Assembly (NCBI GenBank): GCA_961205875.1
Contig: OY540810.1
Span: 26,660,001-26,724,000, forward strand
Source of the DNA: Sialis fuliginosa
Lineage: Eukaryota > Arthropoda > Insecta > Megaloptera > Sialidae
Direction: 5' to 3'
Length of the DNA: 64,000 nt
In this document: positions 1-10,245 of the stretch, piece after piece
Numbering within the stretch: the stretch's first letter is position 1
Layout of the letters: each line of letters opens with the position of its first letter
Notes under the pieces: generated by a model
What the model was told of the DNA's origin: nothing
Seen by the model: the letters and a program-made list of their open reading frames with translations, nothing else
The model's database searches: none
Translations under genes and position numbers: made by a program

Positions 1-1640
1 TAAAATTATTTTTTTCCCACAACCTGGAGTGGTATGTCATTTTGGGTTTTACCCCTCATTACACTTTTGTCGAGTTACAACCAAAATCTTTTCTTCGGAA
101 ATTAATAAGACCACTTCACTTTTGAATAGACTAGGAATTTTTGGTCGAAATGATAACAAAAGTGTGACGCGGGATAAAACCCAAAAATACTTAGTTTAAG
201 CAACTACATTGCAATTCAAAAATAATATTTATTATATTTTATTAATTGAAATAGTATTTGCCTGTGTGTTACATAACGCATAAAGTCAGCTGTAAAACTA
301 AACAAAAGAAATAATAGGAATTGTTAAATTTTTAGTTTCTTTATTATTATCGGGGTTGGGATGCAAAGAAAACGGAGGAAGATCCGCTAGTTCATTCATA
401 TTTACTTTTAAAATATTTAAAATACATTTAGATGAAAATAGAGAAATATATACGAAATAAATACAAATAGACTTAGGTAAATAATCTGAAATGATAAAAC
501 AAAACATCGTAAATATTTATCAATCTGATAACATGATAGAAGCAGATGTTATTTGAAAAATTAAATAAGGGCAGATTCACTTGATAAATAAATAAATAAT
601 TGATTAATGATGTAAAATAAAGAATGTGCTTTGGTATATAAATATGATTTTTTTATTATAATTTTATTTAAATTAAATATAATATTAATTAATAATAACA
701 TTTCTAGCTCAGAAAAAAAATACTATAATTTTCTCAACTAACCTTTAAATAGATGAAATATAAGATAAATTATGTATTTTTTAATAGGGTATCTGTTATA
801 TATGTATTTATCCTATTTTAATTTTTTTATTGTATTTTGTCCATCAAGTCACTACACTCAACGTTATTATTTGTTTGTTTATTAATTAATTTTTTTTTTT
901 TTCATTTTTGTGCTCTGATTTTTGTTTAATATAACTTATTTTATCAAGCAGATTATCTATATACATATATGTATAGTAGACATAACGGTTAGGTACTCCT
1001 TACATTTGCACACAATGGATATAAAGAAATATATAATCTAAAATCTAAATTATGATATATTTTTTACATAACTGTTACTCATCTTCTTGAACTCACATAC
1101 ATACATATTTATTGTAATACTATACAAATTTAAAGTAAAGTTATGAGTTCGTAAAAAAATAATATGCAGTAAATTCTATTCATATATGGGTTATTTTCAG
1201 AGATAATACAGTGAACATCAAATACGTATATTCTGATATTCAAAAGCTTTAAAAATTCTTACTACTTTTCCAAAGTTTACAAATACGTTAGCAAAAGAGA
1301 TGTGTGCCTATATATAAAAACGAATACAATTTTGAAACAAGATGTAGTAATATTTATTGATAATAAATTTTTAGTTTTTATACTTGGATTTCCATTTTTT
1401 TTATTTATTGTAATTTGAAAATAGCGTTGATAGTGCAAATGTAAGAATAAGAAAGTAAAGAGAATTATAATTCTGGGAACCTATTTATATTGAGAATGAT
1501 ATAGGTTTTTATGATTTTTTATCTTATAAGCAGCGATTCTATTAACTGAAAATATTTATTTGTTTTTTACCTCAAAATCTACCAACTATCCAATAAGTAT
1601 TTACATAAAAATTACACAGCCCAACAAAAATGTTTTTATA
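1..1640. other. AT-rich stretch, nothing recognised
   Basis: Strongly A/T-biased sequence with homopolymer runs and short AT dinucleotide patches. Open frames here, including one of 69 codons at 298-507 on the minus strand, are rich in F, I, K, N and Y as expected from base composition and show no family motif. No terminal repeats or target duplications were seen. Confidence 0.6.
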
Positions 1641-2185
1641 CTACACTGATCAACTTAATCATCAGATAAAAAATATCGAAAATTTGGTGATTTTCAAATC
1701 GCTGTATTTTCGCAATATAAGTTTTTTTAAGCTTGTAATTTGTAGTTTTTGAATCAAAAACTCAATTTTTGTCATCCCTTAGCGAGCCCTGAGAATTGAT
1801 AAAAAAATGATACTTTAATTTTTTTATAAAATTCCATCATGTCCATGGGCTCAAAAAAAAACTCCATATAAATTTTGAGTGATGCATTTTAAAGCTGGTA
1901 CTTTCCGCTTGAAAATCCTTTTTTTGAATTTTTTCTACGATTTTTTTTAATCAAGTTATCAGCTGTTAAAACAAAAAAAAAACACGTTTGACTTTAAATA
2001 CTCATAACTCCTGAATAAATGATCCTAAAGCAATTTGCTAAAGTGAATTAGAAAGCTGAGAATGTTTTCTTTAAAATGAATTCTCAACTTAATTTATTGA
2101 AAGTGTTATTTTTTTAATGCTCTGAAATTACAAAATTGCATTCTAAACAAACTTTCTTAGTGGATTTTTTCATATTTTGTATAAT
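1641..2185. repeat. Old dispersed repeat, related to 5385-6010
   Basis: This stretch shares word order and several short blocks with 5385-6010: an ACTGATCA/ACTCATCA-like start, a run of T-rich blocks around TACGATTTTTTT, and a block beginning TTTGACTTTAAA followed by a TCCTGAATAAATGATC-like phrase. The start resembles the outer end of Tc1-like MITEs in insects, but the ends are too worn to prove terminal inverted repeats. Best read as a decayed non-autonomous DNA element. Composition alone could inflate part of the similarity. Confidence 0.35.
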
Positions 2186-2189
2186 ATTT

Positions 2190-2432
2190 TGTTCTTGCTT
2201 ATTTTTACATCTTTGCTTATAAAACACCCTGTACAATACCAAATCAACTAATTTACAATTTTACATCAAACAGGACTCGATCCCCAAATGTCATTTCGAA
2301 ATTCGAAATTTTTTTTTGTTCATTACACCTCTTCTAACATCTATCCTGGGTACACTGGAGATCAAACGCATTTCACTCTAGTCTATGATTTTGCCATACC
2401 ACGCATAATGTTTATACATCAAAATTGTTTTT
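2190..2432 (-). repeat. SINE-like repeat, copy A
   Basis: About 240 bp match 2990-3225 in the same orientation, with shared blocks such as TTCATTACACCTCTT, AACATCTATC and ACTCTAGTCTA. Read on the minus strand, a GGATCGAGTCC stretch (2273-2284) resembles a tRNA-type B box, with GGTGTAATGAAC upstream in roughly the position of an A box, as in tRNA-derived insect SINEs. No poly-A tail was found. The sister copy carries a target duplication, which supports mobility; the SINE label is inference. Confidence 0.45.
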
Positions 2433-2832
2433 ACAAATCGATGTGAATTAGATTTTGCATTATTTTCTAATTTTAATTTTAATACACACCGCTAAAGTCC
2501 ATTACATCAAAAAACACTTTATGTTCAAAAAGAAATAATGATATGAAATTTGCAATCTAGAAAATAATGAAAAACCCTTTGAAAGAATTCCCAGCCGAGT
2601 AGAAGCAAGTCTGCCAACAATAATTGTGTTTCTCTATTGGTGTATTTATTACTTGATTATGGTTAACCTACACAGAAATCGATAAAAACAAATAAAATAG
2701 AAGCCATTATCAACTTATTTGGTCAGAGATGGACTAACAATATTTGAAGAATTTTTTTACCAATCATGTTTTCCACTTGCTCAATAATGGTGATTTTGAA
2801 AGACATATAATTTTAACTAGCAATGATAAAAC
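2433..2832. other. AT-rich spacer, nothing recognised
   Basis: Sequence between SINE-like copy A and the Penelope-like element. No inverted ends, frames or structured repeat noticed. Confidence 0.6.
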
Positions 2833-2845
2833 TATAATAAATATT

Positions 2846-3416
2846 GATCTTGGCTTCTGGGTGTAAACCGCGTCACTTTAGTCATGTTATCGGCCAACGT
2901 TTCGTCACACATTGCAGTGGACATCTTCAGAGCTCTTCTAAAAGTGCACAGAGACGAGAGCTCGTTGATATAGGTAGTTTGTTTTATGGTTATTTTTATA
3001 ACTTTGTTTATAAAACAACCTCTAGTGAACTAATTTTTGGTATACGTTAATTTTACATCAAGCAGATTTCGATCCTCAAATGTCATTCCAAAATTCGAAA
3101 AAAATTTGTTCATTACACCTCTTGTAACATCTATCTTGGGACATACTGTAGATTCAACACATTTTACTCTAGTCTACGATTTTCCTCTACCACTCGTTAT
3201 GGTGTTTATACAAAAAGTATAATTATCATCAAAGTGCACAGAGACGATCTAGTGTAGTGGTTTAAATTACTGAACTAGCTCGTCTTAGAAGAGTCCTGAA
3301 AATTTCCAATGCAATATGTGACGAAACGTTGGTCGATAACACGATAAAACCGACGCGACTTACACTTAAAAACCAAGATCAATATCGAGATCACCGCAGA
3401 AGCCTCAAGACTTGTA
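2846..3416. mobile_element. Palindromic Penelope-like element, locus 1
   Basis: Two inverted arms: a minus-oriented arm (2846-2957) and a plus-oriented arm (3231-3416). Each reads, towards its outer end, CCTGAAGATG..., GACGAAACGTTGG, CGATAACACGA, CGACGCGGCTTACACCCAG and AGCCAAGATC or close variants. A perfect 13-bp direct repeat, TATAATAAATATT, flanks the whole unit at 2833-2845 and 3417-3429, which is good evidence of one insertion event. Each arm holds a hammerhead-like core (2894-2930 minus; 3295-3332 plus). Hammerhead motifs are known from the terminal repeats of Penelope-like elements. No reverse transcriptase or GIY-YIG frame is present, so it is non-autonomous. A SINE-like copy interrupts its centre. 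Confidence 0.7.
2958..3230 (-). mobile_element. SINE-like insertion nested in Penelope-like locus 1, copy B
   Basis: The insert sits between two copies of a perfect 17-bp direct repeat, AAAGTGCACAGAGACGA (2941-2957 and 3231-3247), which once formed a single site in the loop of the surrounding palindrome. Long variable duplications are typical of target-primed reverse transcription. Most of the insert matches copy A at 2190-2432. On the minus strand a GGATCGAAATC stretch (3065-3075) is B-box-like and GGTGTAATGAAC lies upstream. No transcription terminator or poly-A is evident. Confidence 0.6.
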
Positions 3417-3429
3417 TATAATAAATATT

Positions 3430-3915
3430 ATTATACATATACCGATTCCAGTTCATTTTTGTATATCGAAATTTATAACAATTTACTTATTAACTAAATA
3501 AAATAATGAATTACAAGTAGATTTATAAAATTATCTTATCTGCAAGTTAATGAAGTGTCATTGATACCAACCTCTTGAGACCCAGTACACATTACACTAT
3601 ATACATATATTATGTACAATGAACAGTAACTTTATAATGTTGAATTATAAAGCTAGTAGTTCCATTTCCTCTTAACCGAGATCTTTTGTACAAGTTATAC
3701 AAGTACAAATATACACAAATTCCATCAGATAAAAGTAATTTGCACAACATGGAACATACCGGGTGGATAAAAAAAACGTCTTTTGTTAAGCGACGAAGTA
3801 CTATGGAACAATAAATTACCAAACTATAAATGCTCTCTTAAATATTCTATACTTACTATAAAGTATAACGTTTTAAAAATGTTAATTGTTTCGTAGTTGT
3901 AGCTCACCGTGAACA
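3430..3915. other. AT-rich spacer, nothing recognised
   Basis: Low-complexity sequence. A 70-codon minus-strand frame at 3610-3822 shows no recognisable motif and is treated as chance. Confidence 0.55.
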
Positions 3916-4481
3916 TCGAAAATTGTCGTACGTTTTTTTAATTGGTATTTATTATAAAAGAAGGTGAATGAAACTTATATCATTCGAAAGGTATTCTGCC
4001 ATAGATGTGCACACAAAAAAAACATGTGTGTATATTGCCGTGATTTCCTCTCTCGCTGTTTGTTTATTTCCTCTCGCATCGTTCAACAGCACAGCAATAC
4101 TCTTAACGTCACCAAGCGGCAACAATAAATAGTTTTGGGTTTCTGTCAAACGTAGAGAATGCGTATAGAGATTTCAATTCACGTTCAATTGCAGTGTTTT
4201 TATTTGGAAATTTTTGTAGTAAAAGCAGGTTAAGTTAGGTACTGTGCCATAGATGTACACAAAAAAATCATATGTGTATGTTGTCGTTAAGGTAGGTAAA
4301 ATATAATGCGTATAGAGATTTCAATTCACGTTCAATTGCAGTGTTTTTATTTGGAAATTTTTGTAGTAAAAGCAGGTTAAGTTAGGTACTGTGCCATAGA
4401 TGTACACAAAAAAATCATATGTGTATGTTGTCGTTAAGGTAGGTAAAATATTGGTCGAATTTCGACCATAGGCGATACTAG
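3916..4481 (+). mobile_element. Non-autonomous Helitron, copy 1
   Basis: The 3' end has the Helitron signature: a 7-bp stem hairpin, GGTCGAA-T-TTCGACC (4453-4467), ten bases, then CTAG followed by T (4478-4482). The 5' end is placed at TCGAAAATTGTCGTACG after an A, because similarity with the copy at 49889-50522 begins there and Helitrons start with TC and insert between A and T. No Rep/helicase frame exists. Rolling-circle elements make no target duplication, consistent with the flanks. The copy contains a perfect internal tandem duplication (4159-4452). Confidence 0.75.
4159..4452 (+). repeat. Perfect 147-bp tandem duplication inside Helitron copy 1
   Basis: The unit 4159-4305 is repeated without a visible difference at 4306-4452. 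It spans the GCGTATAGAG, CAGGTTAAGTTAGG and GTCGTTAAGGTAGG blocks and stops just before the terminal hairpin. Identity of two AT-rich units in an otherwise worn neighbourhood points to a recent event. Confidence 0.9.
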
Positions 4482-5384
4482 TTAAGATAAATACATCAAA
4501 AATATTAAATAAACAAATATATTTGAAAGTTTGTTAAAATATTTTATTAATAGCAAAACTTTCTTCATATTTGAATTCCTAAAATCACAACCTTTTATTT
4601 GATACCCCACTCGTCAGAATTGGATTACCTCCCCCCCCCCTCCCTAAGAAGCACCAATGCTGAAAAATATTATTGGTCCACCATTTACTATGATTATGCC
4701 AAATCTCATATTTATAGGTCGAACAATTCAGTAGTTAGAAAGCTGTGATAGACAGTATTGATTCCATAAGTATTGCAAATTACAAAAAAATCTTTTTGTA
4801 ATTTTAACTGTTCTAGATATTAATCTAGAACAGTTAAAATGAGTTTCGAGAAGTAAATATTTGTAAATACAGCACTGCCTGTTTACGAATTAAGGTTTGA
4901 GAAAATATCACAGCCAATCTCGTACACAATAAAGAAGTGCTATATTGAATTGGATTTCTTCTTGTTATGTAATCATATTACATAATTTTCCCAGAATCTT
5001 TTGTTGGCAATGAATTGTTATTTATATACGTATATGCATTTGCATACGTCTCCATTGAATTTTATTGAAGAAACTGTTCTGTGACGTTATAAATTAAATT
5101 AATATATATACTCCTTCTTCTTTTCCGTACATCACCTTCTTCCTTATTTTTATTATTATTTCTCTTTTGTGATTTCTGTTTCAATATGTTGCAAATGCGC
5201 TATACTAAATTTTTATTGACCAATTTTATGAAAAGATATAAATAAATATGATACGTACCTTCGAGTAATTGTTATATTTTTAACATAACATGTATATTAA
5301 TATTTCTTTTGATTAAATTAATTTCTTGATAAAATTTAATTAACATTTTTTGAAAATGAAAACGAATCATTTAAATAATAAAAT
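4482..5384. other. AT-rich stretch with a C10 run and a short hairpin
   Basis: Contains a C10 tract (4631-4640) and the perfect palindrome listed at 4801-4840. Otherwise low-complexity sequence without gene or transposon ends. Confidence 0.55.
4801..4840. repeat. Perfect 18-bp inverted repeat, 4-base loop
   Basis: ATTTTAACTGTTCTAGAT is followed by ATTA and its exact reverse complement. Near-palindromic over 40 bp. Could be a cruciform-prone site or a MITE remnant; no T-run makes it terminator-like. Confidence 0.85.
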
Positions 5385-6010
5385 AAACTGCACTCATCAA
5401 AAAAATTAAAGGATAATTTTTTTAAATCAAAATTTTTACAAATCATACATTTATATCTCCGCAAAAAATGATTGGATTTGCATGATCCATTTACGAGAAA
5501 TTCAATGAAAGCGTTCGAAGGCTTGTTCTTTTCTCTTGAAAATGCGTTGTTTTTTTTCATCCCCTTACGATTTTTTTGATCGCGTTATTTACTACCAATG
5601 AAAAAATAACATTTTTGACTTTAAACTTCTGTATATCCTGAAATAATGATCGTACAATAATCGGCTTGTCCTCTTTAAAATACTCATATACGATTTTGTA
5701 AAAAAAAAATATTCCTCCCATGATTTTCGTTTTTAAAACATGTAAAAAACAATATTTTCTCATTTTTTGGTTATCTAAACCTTAAATGCAAACGTGTTTT
5801 TTTTAGTTAATAGTAACCCAAAAGTAACTCAAAATTGCAAGTTGCTACGATTTTTTTTATGTTCACAGCTGTAAAATGTTCGAATCAATGAATATTTTTT
5901 AAACTACCATATTTCCGCGAAAAATGATTCAATTATAGTGATCCAGGGCTTTTTTTGAAGCTGATACTTTCTAGTTTTTTAATAATAAACTCAAAAAAAT
6001 TATTATACCC
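5385..6010. repeat. Old dispersed repeat, related to 1641-2185
   Basis: Begins with ACTCATCAAAAAAATTAAAG, very like the terminus of the Tc1-like MITE at 32769-33470 (ACTTATCCAAAAAATTAAAG). Internal blocks parallel 1641-2185. The opposite end is not recognisable, so it is probably a truncated, ancient Tc1/mariner-type MITE. Confidence 0.4.
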
Positions 6011-6640
6011 CAAGATTCCGCGCCAAGCGTTCAATGAAAACAAGTTTTTGTTTTTTTAATAATTTATGTATACCAGAAACTAATGTTTCTGAATTCCCAT
6101 GTATTTTTCACTTTCGAGTATCAGGAATAGGGAATTGTATTTGTATATTCCTGAAAAAATATTTTATATGTAGAATTTCTACTGTAGTTGATAATGAATA
6201 TGTAGCATTGGTTTTTCAAACAAAATTATCAAATGTCAATATTTCCAATTCCGGGAAACCAATCATCCCCCTCACAAACGGTACTTTAGTCATTGTACAC
6301 GCTATCACGTACCAACATTCCAGTCAGCTTTGTTCCTGAACACCCTCACTAATTCTACCACATCAGTAAGTCACTGTATAAAGTTTTACATTACAATACA
6401 TTTCATACAATGAGATTTATTACATACATATGCAATTATTTTTACATATTTATCTGGGATTATTTTGAACAGTAGGTGGTTTAATTTAATTATGACCAGT
6501 TGTATTAATATTTGTATTTTGAAAACAAGTAAATTACAATGTTATAATCTAATTTTACAGTGCAACTTATAATTATATTATATGAATAGTATAACATTTA
6601 AATTGAGATAACTAAATATACAGAAATAAATAATTCGGTC
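6011..6640. other. AT-rich stretch, unsupported open frame
   Basis: Holds a 101-codon plus-strand frame (6034-6339). It lacks a conserved motif and a convincing start context, and its residue composition fits AT-rich noise. No other feature seen. Confidence 0.45.
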
Positions 6641-7395
6641 AAGGGTTCCAAAGTACGTACTACGGGGACTGTTTGGAGCCACAATTGCATTTTTAAGTTA
6701 GAAAAAAAATGGTCAAATTCTACTGATTGAGATCTACATTTCAACACCCCACATACCTAGATATAAAAATTTAAAAAATTAAAATCTATGACATCCCTCC
6801 CTATTATTAAAAAAATTTAAATAATATTGTTGACTTTAGTATTTGTCGTTGGTCGTCCCACCAAAGCCTCAAAAAATTTTTTTCAGATATTTGGTGTCAG
6901 TAGTTACCGAGTTAAATGGGGGTGGGGGTAATACAAAATACTGCTTTTAGCCCCCTGCTGGCGACATTTTTGAGTTAGAAAAAAATTAAAAATATGGTCA
7001 AATTCTACTAATTGAGATGTATATTTTAATACCCCACATGCCTTGGTATACCTCCTTTTTCTGAATTTCTTTTAAAGCCCCCTGCAGGTGCCATTTTTGA
7101 TTTAGAAAAAAATAAGAAAAATGATCGAATTCACTGGTTTGGTTATACATTTTGACGTGTTGATATAAAAAAATATTTTTTACATAGCTTTAGCTCCTCA
7201 ACGCCCACCTTGAAAAATTATTTTTCAACAAATTTGTACATATTTTACTAGAGGACATCATTTTAGATATTCAGTAAAAATTTCAAGTTTCTAGCTTATA
7301 TAATTTACGAGATATTTAGCTTTGACTGAAAAGGACGAATGGACGGACGGACGTAAGTAAGATTATTAGGGTTTCTTCGGAACCCTAATAAAAAA
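6641..7395 (+). repeat. Repeat bounded by GGGTTCC ends, retroelement-tail-like
   Basis: Starts at AGGGTTCCAAAG and ends at CTTCGGAACCCTAATA, giving short inverted termini. Three internal blocks of the form TTTTGAGTTAGAAAAAAA with ATGGTCAAATTC (near 6700, 6965 and 7090) are spaced copies of each other. A GGACGGACGGACG run near 7345 precedes the right end. Similar GGAACCCTAAAAA-ended sequences are common at the 3' ends of arthropod retroelements, and another lies at 24116-24275. Class not resolved. Confidence 0.45.
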
Positions 7396-7740
7396 GTAAT
7401 ATCAGAAAAAAGTATTATCTGTCTGCCTGTTTCTTTGGATTTAACATAAAAATTATTAAGCCGATTTTGATCACATTTTCACTTTTAGATAACCTTGGAT
7501 TCTAAATTTAGTTTAGGCTATTTGGAAATTGGTTAACGGGGCAGGTCCATATTAAGGGTTTCGAAAAAAAAGTTATTTATTGTTTTTTGCTTCTGAACGG
7601 TTCATCTAATAAAACAATATCATATAACATCCAATATCTAAATCAAAACTAATCAATAAACAAGTTATTATCAAACCTACATCCTTCTCTAACACAGAAA
7701 GAGTGTATCAAGCAAAAAGAAAAAGTTAATTTCTCAGTTT
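7396..7740 (+). repeat. Retroelement-tail-like sequence
   Basis: CTGTCTGCCTGTTTC is followed by AAGCCGATTTTGATCACATT and AGTTTAGGCTATTTGG. This phrase order is widespread in insect interspersed repeats. No ends or target duplication found. Confidence 0.35.
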
Positions 7741-7900
7741 GTAGTTTTATTGCACAGCTGGAGCTGCTGCAAAGCCAATATTATTTGCATGCAAATCCCT
7801 CTCGTCTTTATCGGCAATTACACGGCGCGTGTACGCTTTTTCCACTCGAACATTTACCGTACAAGCATTGGTTGGGGTACAAAATATGTGAGCATAGGAA
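7741..7900. other. Balanced-composition patch
   Basis: About 160 bp with clearly more G and C than its surroundings, including GCACAGCTGGAGCTGCTGC and ACACGGCGCGTGTACGC. No repeat partner in the window. No frame longer than about 40 codons. Could be a conserved regulatory element or an old unique remnant. Confidence 0.35.
7783..7796. promoter_or_regulatory. Palindromic octamer (POU-type) motif
   Basis: ATTTGCATGCAAAT consists of two overlapping inverted octamers (ATTTGCAT and ATGCAAAT). Such sites are bound by POU-domain dimers in animals. Function here is inferred only from the motif and its unusually GC-balanced setting. Confidence 0.25.
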
Positions 7901-8174
7901 TTAAAAAATAAGATGGAGGAAATAAAAGCCTTATTCGATTAGGATTATTTTACTACTAATTGGAAACAATTTATTAAAATAACGCTACCTAATAATGTAA
8001 TTTATGGAAATAAAGTTTAATCGAAAATATTTTTTATTGTTTTCTGTATTCATTTAATTACGTACATCAGTGTTAAATCGAGAGAATGCGCCGTGAGGCT
8101 TCTTTCTTCTGGTGATATAAAATTACTCCCGTAGATGAAGTTTAATAATTGATTCCTCGCCAATATTTGAAAGG
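7901..8174. other. AT-rich spacer
   Basis: No feature recognised between the balanced patch and the R8 repeat. Confidence 0.5.
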
Positions 8175-8860
8175 TAGAGAGAAAAAAATGTTCTTCGATT
8201 TCAAAATTTTCATTTGATATTTCCATTTCAGGTCAAGGCAAACATTTTCCATTTCGTATCTGTCTGTCCGTGTGTGTGTGTCTGTCTCCTGAAACCTTCT
8301 CATACGCATAACTCATGAACCACTGAACCGATGTAAAAATCATTAAAATCGTGCATATGGAGAGGGGTGACATCTCAAATTAGTTAGTTAGTTTTCAAGA
8401 TATTTCAAATAAGACACATGTTACGTGAAAATTTTATAGAATATTTTTTGTAGAGCATTCAGTTTTCTTTAAAAAAAGGTCACTACAACTTTTGTAGTAA
8501 AATATTTTCTTACGAAGATTATCTCTATTTGCTTTAAAAATCGTCATGTTTTTCAATCGCTATTTACTTTAACAAATGTAACTTCGACGTTTACATAGCA
8601 GAGAAGTTTTGATTTAGATTGAAATTGCCAAAAAACAAAAAATATACAAATAAAAATTCACGCACGTATTAAGAAAAAAAATCAAATTAATATTTTCTAA
8701 TAATATTGTTAAAACATTTAATGTTTAGACAATTTCAGTTAATCTGATTACTTTATTGGTATTTTTTTTAAATTTTCTATAATTAACTATAATTTCGGCG
8801 AATTTAGCATGAAGAAGCACTATGCATTTGGTAAATGTTTTTTTCGATGGAAAAATAAGT
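8175..8860 (+). repeat. R8 repeat family, copy 1
   Basis: Named here after its position. Ordered blocks shared with 20757-21450, 57530-58080 and shorter pieces: a TCAGGTCAAGGCAAAC-like start, a CTGTCTGTCC run, CATACGCATAACTCATGAAC, GACACATGTTACGTGAAAAT, GATTTAGATTGAAATTG, and a GAATTTAGCATGAAGAAGCA end. No terminal inverted repeat and no coding frame. The CTGTCTGTC-rich head and sequence after it resemble noncoding ends of insect retroelements, but the class is unknown. Confidence 0.6.
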
Positions 8861-9956
8861 ACATTTGTAATAAAATTAAATAAATAACTAATGATTTTTT
8901 GTCCTTGGACTAAATATTTAAACTTTTAATTAATATACTATAATGTAGATCAAAGTTTCTTATAGAATGTTGTTTATTATTTAACTAAAGGTAACCGTGT
9001 ATTTGAAGGTAGAAATAAAAATGCAAGCATCACAAAAAAATAAAATAATTTTTTTGCTCATTCTTTTCTCTGAAATATGCTCTATATATTTAACGCTGTT
9101 TGAAATATGTACGTTTCTTACAGAAATTGACATTATTTACAAATTAAAAATATAGGTAGTACATGTTACAAGTTATTTACCTATTTACATTTCAATTTAA
9201 AACATACATGTCTCTTAATTAAATATCTCTAATTTATTTAAAATTCCGTATAACAAAAAATGTTAATTGTTTATTTACTCAATAAAAACAACAAGAAGCA
9301 TTTTATATACGTACTGTACCTATGTACATTTAATTTAGATTTTGTCGCATGTATTTTTCTCATTTAAATATGCGTTTATTGTCAGATTTTCCACAAAAAT
9401 AAGGGCAGCTCTTCGTATACACATGTTGTTATAGCAGATGAAGTAAGTGACATTGATAAACTAGCCCTGTAGCTATGAGCTATGAAATGTGTAGAATGTT
9501 TATCTGCGAATATTTTATTTTGACTTTTATTATATTATGTTTATGTAAAGTTTAACTTTTTCCTATTTTTATTATTTCATATATTTATTATATGCAATTA
9601 AGTGAACGATATTAATTTAATTAATTATATTTTTTATCATAATTGTACTAGTCAATAAATTTTAGGTAATATTTACCTTATTATAAACTATCTACAAAAT
9701 TTCGAAATTCTTATTACTTTTAAATTAAAAATGTGAGTGTATGGAAGATAAGTAAGTATTTAATATTTTCTACATTTTCAATTAAACATAACGCATGAAG
9801 TTAGGTGCACAACTAAACATAATAAAATATTGAAATTTTCATATAGGTATCTGTAAAAAAAAAATATTTAAACATTAAATTAACCTAAAAATCCCTCGAT
9901 TTTTACGTTAATTATTGCATTATTAGTGATAAAAAAGTATTTCGATATTTTTTTTT
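8861..9956. other. AT-rich stretch, nothing recognised
   Basis: Long run of low-complexity AT sequence with no inverted ends, frames or repeats shared with the rest of the window that I could detect. Confidence 0.55.
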
Positions 9957-10245
9957 ATGTTAGAATCCATTTGGAAAGTAATGCCACCGATACAGTTCAA
10001 TAGTCTATTAACTTACGAGTATTTCATTATTTTATTTTATTTTATTTATTTTTTTATTTTCCTACGATCTATAGAACCGGAGATATTTTTAAAACAGTAT
10101 AGCGATACACTCAAAGTGCATAAAAAATCCACAACTATGCACTTTTCTCGGGACGCACATGTCCAATTTTACTAAATTTTTCAATTTTCAACTCGTATTC
10201 GAATATACAAAGAGAAAATCCAAAAAAATCCAACTTTCCGAATGC
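9957..10245 (+). repeat. Dispersed repeat matching 59140-59620
   Basis: Aligns on the plus strand with the reverse complement of 59140-59420 (ATAGAACCGGAGATATTT against ATAGAACAGGAGATATTT) and with 59500-59610 (ACTATGCACTTTTCTCGGGA against ATTATGCACTTTTCTTGGGA). The 72-codon frame it contains follows repeat sequence and is not a gene. Confidence 0.6.

Noticed and set aside
381..394. CCGCTAGTT resembling a Helitron 3' end
   Set aside because: Only a weak CGGA/TCCG hairpin precedes it and no 5' partner or second copy was seen.
2844..3050. 68-codon frame in the first Penelope-like locus
   Set aside because: It follows repeat sequence shared by several loci and crosses the nested insertion junction.
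4801..4840. Rho-independent-style terminator
   Set aside because: The window is eukaryotic, the stem is AT-rich and no T-run follows.
6034..6339. 101-codon plus-strand frame
   Set aside because: No motif, residues fit AT-rich composition, no splice or promoter context.
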